A DNA stretch of 9,754 nucleotides, from the NCBI GenBank assembly GCA_902796455.1, contig CADBPH010000168.1, positions 1 to 9,754 of the forward strand, in the 5' to 3' direction. This stretch comes from an uncultured Bacteroidia bacterium (lineage in GTDB: Bacteria > Bacteroidota > Bacteroidia > Bacteroidales > UBA932). Shown here piece after piece: positions 1-6,284 of this stretch (positions are counted from its first letter, which is position 1; every line of letters starts with the position of its first letter). The notes under the pieces are model-generated. The model made no database searches. It worked only from the letters and a program-made list of their open reading frames with translations, and was not told the origin of the DNA. The translations under genes were made by a program, and so were the position numbers.

Positions 1-2
1 CC

Positions 3-251
3 CTGCATACCGACAAGAAAAACGACCTGCTGGATGCCACCGCCTGGAAGAAATTGCCGGCGCCCCTGCTCCGTTCCGACGCGGACGGGAACGCTTTCGG
101 CCCTTCCTGGCCCTACGTCACCTGCAGTCCGGACGGATCGTCCTGGTACCTGCTGTATTCCGTGCAGAACAAAGCGGAAATCCCCTACTACAGGATGCCC
201 CATGCACAGGCCATCCAGGCAGGCAAGGATTATCTCCTGCTGGGCCAGTAG
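3..251 (+). CDS. C-terminal end of a GH43-like glycoside hydrolase (partial)
   Basis: Only the last 82 codons are in the window; the frame is open from base 3 and ends at a TAG at 249-251, so the start lies to the left. The visible protein has a DLLDATAWKK stretch, then FGPSWPYVTCSPDG and WYLLYS. This matches the closing blade of GH43-type five-bladed beta-propeller enzymes, which typically read 'L.DP..W.K...P' followed by 'GPGH....SPDG..W..YH'. Known members are mostly arabinofuranosidases, arabinanases and xylosidases. Here the usual GPGH is GPSW and the YH pair is YS, so the family call is tentative; another beta-propeller glycosidase (for example a GH117 or GH32 relative) is possible. The catalytic residues lie outside the window. 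The gene converges on the HTCS gene with 9 bases between the two stops. An arabinose-acting role would suit the GH51 gene nearby, but that is inference. Confidence 0.6.
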   Translation: MHTDKKNDLLDATAWKKLPAPLLRSDADGNAFGPSWPYVTCSPDGSSWYLLYSVQNKAEIPYYRMPHAQAIQAGKDYLLLGQ

Positions 252-260
252 ACGGCCCGC

Positions 261-3200
261 TTATGCATTCTTGATATTTTGCCAGTACTCCCGCGGCGTC
301 ACGTTGTACAGCTTTTTGAAACAGGAAGAGAAATACTTCATGGAGTTGAACCCGACCGCCCGCCATACCGTATCCGGATCGTTTTCTCCCCGGCTCATCA
401 TTTCTGCGGCCTTGCGCAGGCGGAAATTCTTCAAATACCCGTTCGGGGACATGCCGAGCATGCCGTGGATTTTCCGGTAGAAAGAACTGCGGCTCATGAA
501 CATCTCGCCTGCCAGATCCTCGATGTAGAAATCTTCCCGCGCCATGTTTTCCAGGATGGCCGCATTCAAATTGTCAATAAAGGCCAGGTCTTTCTGCGTT
601 GCGGAACGGATCTGTGAAGGATGGACCGTAGGAAGCCCTTGCAGATTGGCCATCATTCGTTTACGGTTTTCCAGCAACGCCCGGATCCGCGAAACCATCA
701 GATCGGAAGGGAAGGGTTTTTCAATGTAGTCATCCGCCCCGAAGGAAAATCCCTTGATTTTGTCGGAGAGGTCCGCCTTTCCCGTCATCATGATAAAAGG
801 AATATGGGAAAAACGGATGTCCGTCTTGACGAATTCACACAATTCAAACCCGCCCATGCCGGGCATCACGACATCGGAAACGATGATATCAACCGCTTCT
901 TTTTCAAGTACATCCAGTGCCTCTTTTCCGTCCGCTGCCATGAGGACATGCCAATATTTCGACAAAAGGGTCTCCAGCAGCGCCCGGATATCCGGGCTGT
1001 CATCCACGACCAGGATGATTTCCTGCTCAGAACCCGGCAGGGCCACCGTTTCCGCCGGCACGGGCTGGACCTCCGGAAGCGCCTGCACGCCGGGGATGGA
1101 CACGGTAAACACCGTCTCGGAAGCCCCGGATTCCACCTCCAGCGCCCCTCCGTGCTTAACAGCCAGCATGCGGGACAACGGGAGTCCGATTCCCGTCCCC
1201 TGCTTGCTCCCTTTTACCTGATAGAACATCTTGAAAATGTCCTCATAATGTTCACGGGGGATTTCCGGCCCGTCGTTGGCCACTGAAATGCTGAACCCGT
1301 CCGGCCGGGTCGACAACTTCACCCGGATGGACGAATCCGCGTACTTGACGGCATTGGAAAGCAGGTTGCCGAGAATCTTCCGCATGGCCTCTTCATCCAC
1401 CTCATAGGAAGAAGGATCATCCAGTCCCTCCGCAAGAAGCTCCTTCCCCTCCGCTGCACACAAGGGAGAGAACCGGTCCAGCTGGTCGGACACCAATCCG
1501 GAAACCGTGACCCGGGCAAGATGCAGTGCATAATCCGAATCCTCCGTTTTCGAATAGTCCAGGAGCTGTCCGACCAGATTGTTCAGGCTGGAAACGCTCC
1601 GCTGCATAATTCCCAGATAGTTGCGTGTTTCGGGGGAACCGTCCCCGGAGGAAATGATCGAGTCGAGGGGAGCCTTGATGAGGGTCAGCGGCGTCCGGAT
1701 CTCATGGGTCAGGTTCGTGTAGAAAGCCTGCTTGGATTTATAGAGTTCTTCCTCGGACCGGACCCGGATCAACCGCTCCCTGAAAAAGAGCGCAGAGAAA
1801 ATCAGTGCAATATACAAGAGAATGGCCCACCAGGACAGCCAGGGCGAAGGAGCGATGGAGAATGCCCATGTGGCGTCTCCATATCCGGAAGCCCTGTCAA
1901 TCGGAACGGCCCGGACACGGAACTCATGATGTCCCGGCGAAAGATGGCTGAAACTGACCGTCGCCGTCTCGCCCATGTCCATCCATTCCTCTTCCCGGCC
2001 ATCCATCTGCACCTGGTAACGGACGGTTCCCGGACGCTGGTACCCCAAAGCGGCATATTCGAATGTCAGATTCCTTTCATCGGCTTCCAGGCGGGGCACT
2101 CCTCCGTTCAGCAAAGCGTTGTTTTCCACACCGTTGACAAATACCCCCGTAATCCTGACCGCAGGGTGTCCGCCAGCCTGGCTCTGGAATACGGGATCCA
2201 GGATATGCAATCCGTTTTCGCTTCCGAACAGAAGGGTCCCGTCATCCAGCGCCAGTGCCACGCCCGGCCGCACGAAAACATTGCCGGTCTCCGCCGGACC
2301 CTTGACAAACCGGGGAGATCCTTTCCCATCCCGCTCCAGGCAGCCAAGCCCGAATGCACCGGAAAGCCACAACCGGCCCCGGGCATCCTGCACCATGGCC
2401 ATGAGCGAGGCATTCCCGGACGGCATTTCCACTGCCTGCCGCCGGAAACGGTCCGCTTCTTTGTCGTGCTTGTACAGGCCGGCGGCGGTCATCAAGAAAA
2501 TATCCCCGCCGGCGGTCTCGTAGATGTGATTGATATTCTTCCCTGACAATAAAGGATATACATTCCCGTCAATCGGAAAGACCCGCCACTGCTTGTGTTC
2601 CGCGTTCATCCGGAATGCCCCTTCATTGTGCGTCCCGATCCAGATGGCCCCGTCCCGGGCTTCCAGCAAGGCGGATATATCCGCATTGTTGTTGCAGCGG
2701 GTCTCATGGCGGAACGTTCCCGAGTCCAGATCCATGTAATCCAGTCCCCAACGGGTACCGACATAAATACGCCCGCGGCTGTCTTGCAGCAGGACATTGA
2801 TGCAGTTATCCGCCACGGAAGCAATGTCGTAGCGGTTATGGCGGTAATTCTTGCTCCGACCGTCCTTCTGGACGACATACAATCCTTCCGTGGCCGTCCC
2901 CACCAAAAATACATCTCCCACTTTTTCCACGCACTGGATATTCTTGATATCCAACTCCTTCTGGTAATCTCCGGCAGCTCCGCGGCGCCACAGGCCGTCG
3001 TTGGCTGTCCCGATCCAGACCGTATTTTCTTCCCGCAGCAACGCGGATACCGACAGTTGTTCCATATCGCAGCGGATCCCTGAAACGGATTTGGGAATAT
3101 ACGCGAGGCCGCTGTTTTGCGCACACAGCCAGATCCCGCCCTCGTGGGCTTCGAACATCTCGTCAGTGAAACGGAAATAGTCGGAATCCCCCATCCGGAC

Positions 3201-4052
3201 GAAGGTCCGGGTCCGGGTATCGAACGAATACAAGTGATCCCCGATACAGGTCAGCAACTGGCCGGAACCCAGCTTGCACAGGGCATGGATATCGCCGGGA
3301 TTGTTTTCCTCCGGCGGTTCGAAAAAGACCAGACCCCCTTCCCGGGAAGGCTGGACCTCACACAAGCCCCGGCCGGTGATTCCCGCCCACAAATGCTGTC
3401 CGTCATATACCAGAGACCGGATCAGGCGGTCCCGCATGTCGGTTTCATCCTCGGAGGCGACCCATATCCGAACATGGGTTCCGTCCGCAGCATATTCATT
3501 GACCGTCATGGATTCCGAGCCGATGAAGACCCGGGAGGTCCGTTCATCCAACTCAATCGTCTGAACCAGAGAACAATGGCGGCTGTCCTGGAGCAAACGG
3601 CCCGAACGGGTATCATACATGAATACCCCTTGTCCGTCCGTACCGATCCAGGTTCTCCCGCGGCCGTCGCAGCGGACGGCACCGACGCGGGTACAAATGC
3701 GCACATCCCAGTCTGTCCGGACATCGAAGGGAACCGCCTCGAAAGTAAGCCGGTCCATGGTATAAAGCCCCTGACGTGTCCCGATCCAGACCACGTCGCT
3801 CGTATCAATATCGATGGAAACGACATCATCCAGGGGTACTGTCCGGAACCGGACCCCGTCAAAACGACATATTCCCTGGTCCGTTCCGAACCAAAGGAAT
3901 CCGTCCCGGTCTTGCAGGCCGCAATTCACCCTGCTGGCGGAAAGCCCTTTTTCCACGCCGAAACTGACCGGCTGCAAATCCCCTCCCCGCGCGGAATTCG
4001 CAAGGAACAACCATGCCGTGCAGAGCACCGATAAGACAAGCAACCGTTTCAT
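261..4052 (-). CDS. Hybrid two-component system (HTCS) sensor-regulator
   Basis: A complete 1263-residue one-protein signalling system of the Bacteroidota polysaccharide-utilization type. Residues 1-23 are a signal peptide or anchor. Residues 25-620 carry repeated Reg_prop beta-propeller motifs (WFGTDQG 54-60, WIGTRQG 89-95, WIGTDGQG 135-142, WIGTANDG 346-353, YVGTRWG 430-436, WIGTHNEG 471-478, LLFGSENG 607-614), forming the periplasmic sensor. A Y_Y_Y domain spans about 658-733 and one membrane helix about 738-758. The kinase has phosphoacceptor H783 in HEIRTP, N-box N896 and G-box GTG 952-954. The receiver (about 1012-1128) has acidic pair D1017/D1018, phospho-acceptor D1060, T1090 and K1112. 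An AraC-type HTH fills about 1170-1263. All key residues are present, so the protein should be active. The start is chosen because a signal peptide follows at once and GGGAGGA lies 9 bases upstream. It is transcribed divergently from the GH51-sulfatase pair, its most likely target; the sensed oligosaccharide is unknown, arabinose-containing by context. Confidence 0.96.
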   Translation of the reverse strand: MKRLLVLSVLCTAWLFLANSARGGDLQPVSFGVEKGLSASRVNCGLQDRDGFLWFGTDQGICRFDGVRFRTVPLDDVVSIDIDTSDVVWIGTRQGLYTMDRLTFEAVPFDVRTDWDVRICTRVGAVRCDGRGRTWIGTDGQGVFMYDTRSGRLLQDSRHCSLVQTIELDERTSRVFIGSESMTVNEYAADGTHVRIWVASEDETDMRDRLIRSLVYDGQHLWAGITGRGLCEVQPSREGGLVFFEPPEENNPGDIHALCKLGSGQLLTCIGDHLYSFDTRTRTFVRMGDSDYFRFTDEMFEAHEGGIWLCAQNSGLAYIPKSVSGIRCDMEQLSVSALLREENTVWIGTANDGLWRRGAAGDYQKELDIKNIQCVEKVGDVFLVGTATEGLYVVQKDGRSKNYRHNRYDIASVADNCINVLLQDSRGRIYVGTRWGLDYMDLDSGTFRHETRCNNNADISALLEARDGAIWIGTHNEGAFRMNAEHKQWRVFPIDGNVYPLLSGKNINHIYETAGGDIFLMTAAGLYKHDKEADRFRRQAVEMPSGNASLMAMVQDARGRLWLSGAFGLGCLERDGKGSPRFVKGPAETGNVFVRPGVALALDDGTLLFGSENGLHILDPVFQSQAGGHPAVRITGVFVNGVENNALLNGGVPRLEADERNLTFEYAALGYQRPGTVRYQVQMDGREEEWMDMGETATVSFSHLSPGHHEFRVRAVPIDRASGYGDATWAFSIAPSPWLSWWAILLYIALIFSALFFRERLIRVRSEEELYKSKQAFYTNLTHEIRTPLTLIKAPLDSIISSGDGSPETRNYLGIMQRSVSSLNNLVGQLLDYSKTEDSDYALHLARVTVSGLVSDQLDRFSPLCAAEGKELLAEGLDDPSSYEVDEEAMRKILGNLLSNAVKYADSSIRVKLSTRPDGFSISVANDGPEIPREHYEDIFKMFYQVKGSKQGTGIGLPLSRMLAVKHGGALEVESGASETVFTVSIPGVQALPEVQPVPAETVALPGSEQEIILVVDDSPDIRALLETLLSKYWHVLMAADGKEALDVLEKEAVDIIVSDVVMPGMGGFELCEFVKTDIRFSHIPFIMMTGKADLSDKIKGFSFGADDYIEKPFPSDLMVSRIRALLENRKRMMANLQGLPTVHPSQIRSATQKDLAFIDNLNAAILENMAREDFYIEDLAGEMFMSRSSFYRKIHGMLGMSPNGYLKNFRLRKAAEMMSRGENDPDTVWRAVGFNSMKYFSSCFKKLYNVTPREYWQNIKNA

Positions 4053-4061
4053 GATACAGGA

Positions 4062-4068
4062 TCCTCCC
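4062..4068 (-). promoter_or_regulatory. Shine-Dalgarno-like site of the HTCS gene
   Basis: On the minus strand GGGAGGA sits 9 bases upstream of the ATG at 4050-4052. It is the only clear purine-rich ribosome-binding-type sequence before a gene start in this window; the other starts have AT-rich or coding sequence upstream, as is common in Bacteroidota. It supports the chosen start. If the candidate promoter just upstream is right, transcription would begin at or inside this site, so the two predictions are in partial tension. Confidence 0.5.
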
Positions 4069-4099
4069 TAAAGGTAAACACTTTTCTGAAAAGAACAAT
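4069..4099 (-). promoter_or_regulatory. Candidate Bacteroidota-type promoter of the HTCS gene
   Basis: Read on the minus strand, ATTG (4096-4099) is followed after exactly 19 bases by TACCTTTA (4069-4076). The established Bacteroides consensus is TTTG at -33 and TAnnTTTG at -7 with a spacer near 19-21, so this matches at 3 of 4 and 5 of 6 defined positions with the right spacing. The transcription start would fall near 4062-4066, giving a leader of only about 10-14 bases before the HTCS ATG. No transcript data are available here; this is a sequence match only. Confidence 0.5.
4081..4093. promoter_or_regulatory. Palindrome within the HTCS promoter spacer (candidate operator)
   Basis: CTTTTC (4081-4086) and GAAAAG (4088-4093) form a perfect 6-bp inverted repeat around a single central T. 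It lies wholly between the -33 and -7 elements of the candidate HTCS promoter, where a bound protein would block RNA polymerase. The one-base spacer makes a DNA operator more likely than an RNA hairpin. A 6-bp repeat in a short AT-rich stretch can arise by chance, so confidence is low. Confidence 0.3.
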
Positions 4100-4140
4100 C
4101 ATTTCCCACCCCGTCCTTTTTGCCACAGCGGCGCACAATT

Positions 4141-4168
4141 GTTCAAAACGTTCCGTTTTCCGGTCAAA
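4141..4168. promoter_or_regulatory. Direct and inverted repeats upstream of GH51 (candidate HTCS site)
   Basis: GTTCAAA (4141-4147) recurs as GGTCAAA (4162-4168), 6 of 7 identical, with start-to-start distance 21 bp, about two helical turns, so both copies face the same side of the DNA. Between and overlapping them lies a perfect inverted repeat, AAAACG (4145-4150) and CGTTTT (4154-4159), with a 3-base spacer. The cluster ends about 76 bases before the GH51 start, a fitting place for an activator. AraC-type domains commonly bind direct repeats in phase, so the HTCS is the natural candidate. I found no convincing -33 element for GH51, which would fit activator dependence. The binding claim is inference. 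Confidence 0.35.
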
Positions 4169-4244
4169 GTCCACTGCCGCCGGACCCGTTTCCCGTATTA
4201 TTGAAGGATTTATGATATATTTACAAAAGGTAACAAGCAGAAAA

Positions 4245-6284
4245 ATGAAAAGTTTACGTATCTTCCTCACTGGCATGGCCCTGCTGTGCATGGCCCATTT
4301 CAGCGCCCCCGCGCAAACCCCTGTCGTTAAAGTCAACCTCTCGAAAGGGACTCCGGTCTCCCGCATGCTCTATGGATGGCACTACGAAGAAATCGGCATG
4401 ATCGGCGATGGCGGCCTCTATGCGGAACTGGTCCGCAACCGGGGTTTCGAAGAAGCCAACCTGCCGGAAGGTCTCACCATCGAAAACGGAATGTACAAGG
4501 GCATGCCCAATCCCCGCCAGCCCATCAAGAAGATCTACCAGATCGATCCGCTGGTCGGATGGATGACAACGCCCCTGGGCAAGAGTCCTGTCCGGATATC
4601 GCGGACCGACCGCAATCCCCTCAACGAAACCAACCCGCACTCCATGCAAGTCAAAGTGCTGGAAGATATCCCCGCCGGATCGAATGCCGCCGTCCACAAT
4701 ACCGGCTATTTCGGCATGGGGTTCAAGGCCGGAGTCCCCTGCCGCCTTTCTTTCTATATCCGGACCGATAACTATGCGGGCACGGTCGCTTTCCGCCTCT
4801 CGGACGAGAACGGGAATCCCGTCTCAAAGCCGGTTTCCTTCAAGCCCGAACCGGGCAAATGGGTGAAGATGGAAGCGGAACTCGTCCCGGACCGGGCCGT
4901 TGCCGCCGGCATGCTCTCGATCGTTCCCTCCGCCAGGGGAATCTTCCAACTCGACATGGTATCCCTCTTCCCTTCAGACACCTATGATAACGGCCGGTCG
5001 GTTTTCCGCGCCGATGTGCTGCAGAATATGGTGAATTACCGCCCCGACTTCCTCCGGTTCCCCGGCGGCTGCATCGTGCACGGGGTCAACGAAGAGACCA
5101 TGTACCACTGGAAAAAGACCATCGGGGACATCGCCGCCCGGCCCGGACAATGGAGCAAATGGGAGCCGCATTACCGCACCGACGGTCTGGGATACCACGA
5201 ATTCTACCAGCTCTGCGAATACCTGGGCTGCGCCGCCATGTACGTTACCCCGACCGGAATGGCCTGTCCGGAATGGGTCAAACGGGATAAGGAAGGACAT
5301 TTCCTGCATAAGGAGACCGATGCCAATTATTATATCCAGGATGTGCTGGATGCGATTGAATATGCCATCGGACCTGTCGACAGCCGTTGGGGCTCCGAAC
5401 GGGCCAAAAACGGCCATCCCGCTCCTTTCCCGCTCAAATACATCGAGATCGGAAACGAAGATTTCGGGCCGGTCTATTACCAGCGGTATCATGAGATTTA
5501 CACGGCCATCAAAGAAAAGTATCCGGACCTGATCCTCATTGCGGACTGCCCGCTCGGCAATCAGGACAAATTCGAATCCACCTTGAAAGAACTCGGCGGG
5601 AAGAGCCGGATCGACTATTATGACGAGCACTACTACGCCGGCATCCCCTTCGCCGTCAAGCGTTTCCATCAGTACGACTCCTACACCCGGGATATCTCCA
5701 TTTTCGTCGGGGAACTGGGACTCCAGAACAACGGCGTCGGCGGGCCGTCCGGAGCGTATCCCGCCAGCCTGCTGGCCGAAGGCATTTTCAAGATGGGACT
5801 CGAACGCAACGGCGACTTGCATCCGATCATGGCCGACCGTCCGCTCATGCGCAACTGGGAATGCATCGAACGCAATGACATGCAGCCGCTGATCCTGAAC
5901 AACAGCACCCGAAGCACCTGCACCTTCAACTACCACATGTGCAAGATGCTGCGCGACAACACCTTCGATGTTTCCTATCCGGTGGAGAATTCCGAAGGAG
6001 AGCAGACGCTTTTCGTGACAGCAGGCCGCGACAACGAGAAGAAACAGCTGATTCTCAAGATTGTCAACCTCTCTGAAAAACCGCAGTCCTTCGTCCTGAA
6101 AACGGACCGGAGCCTCCGGAAAAAAGCAGCCGAGGTCACGACACTTTCCGCAACGCCCGACCAGCGGATAACGCCGCTCACCCCGGATGCCGTCGCCCCG
6201 CAATCGAGCCCGGCGGTCTTCCAATCCGGAAAAGAAATTTCCCTCCCCGGGCATTCCCTGACCGTTTACCGCATTGATTTATGA
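4245..6284 (+). CDS. GH51 alpha-L-arabinofuranosidase, secreted, with internal CBM-like domain
   Basis: A 679-residue exo-acting glycoside hydrolase predicted to release terminal alpha-L-arabinofuranose by a retaining mechanism. The ATG at 4245 is preferred to the in-frame ATG at 4212 because it opens directly on a signal peptide (MKSLRIFLTG to about SAPAQ, residue 24). Residues 30-75 are the N-terminal GH51 segment with LYGWHYEEIG. Residues about 125-245 resemble a CBM_4_9-like beta-sandwich insert (YIRTDNY, GKWVKMEAEL). The TIM barrel follows, with LRFPGGC 270-276, acid/base E405 in EIGNE, DEHYY 460-464 and nucleophile E490 in FVGELG. From about 580 a C-terminal beta-sandwich closes the protein. 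Both catalytic glutamates are present. It is the first gene of the pair opposite the HTCS, and its TGA overlaps the sulfatase ATG. Some GH51 enzymes act on other substrates, so arabinofuranose is the most likely target but not proven. Confidence 0.93.
   Translation: MKSLRIFLTGMALLCMAHFSAPAQTPVVKVNLSKGTPVSRMLYGWHYEEIGMIGDGGLYAELVRNRGFEEANLPEGLTIENGMYKGMPNPRQPIKKIYQIDPLVGWMTTPLGKSPVRISRTDRNPLNETNPHSMQVKVLEDIPAGSNAAVHNTGYFGMGFKAGVPCRLSFYIRTDNYAGTVAFRLSDENGNPVSKPVSFKPEPGKWVKMEAELVPDRAVAAGMLSIVPSARGIFQLDMVSLFPSDTYDNGRSVFRADVLQNMVNYRPDFLRFPGGCIVHGVNEETMYHWKKTIGDIAARPGQWSKWEPHYRTDGLGYHEFYQLCEYLGCAAMYVTPTGMACPEWVKRDKEGHFLHKETDANYYIQDVLDAIEYAIGPVDSRWGSERAKNGHPAPFPLKYIEIGNEDFGPVYYQRYHEIYTAIKEKYPDLILIADCPLGNQDKFESTLKELGGKSRIDYYDEHYYAGIPFAVKRFHQYDSYTRDISIFVGELGLQNNGVGGPSGAYPASLLAEGIFKMGLERNGDLHPIMADRPLMRNWECIERNDMQPLILNNSTRSTCTFNYHMCKMLRDNTFDVSYPVENSEGEQTLFVTAGRDNEKKQLILKIVNLSEKPQSFVLKTDRSLRKKAAEVTTLSATPDQRITPLTPDAVAPQSSPAVFQSGKEISLPGHSLTVYRIDL

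Noticed and set aside
242..258. Hairpin GGGCC-loop-GGCCC over the GH43-like stop codon, as a terminator
   Set aside because: Only 5 pairs, and no U-run follows on either strand; too weak to call.
1521..2546. Open frame of 341 codons on the plus strand opposite the HTCS
   Set aside because: It overlaps the Y_Y_Y, membrane and kinase coding region of the HTCS on the other strand and shows no domain of its own.
4196..4223. TATTATTG (4196-4203) and TATATTTA (4216-4223) as -7 boxes for GH51
   Set aside because: Each resembles TAnnTTTG, but neither has a TTTG-like -33 element at the right distance; AT-rich sequence alone gives such matches.
4212..4244. Upstream in-frame start adding 11 residues to GH51
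   Set aside because: The extension (MIYLQKVTSRK) would precede a clear signal peptide that begins with its own MKS; the ATG at 4245 gives a normal secretion signal.
4974..6254. Open frame of 426 codons on the minus strand opposite GH51
   Set aside because: Same reasoning: the opposite strand encodes a full GH51 with both catalytic residues, and the antisense product has no recognisable motif or plausible leader.
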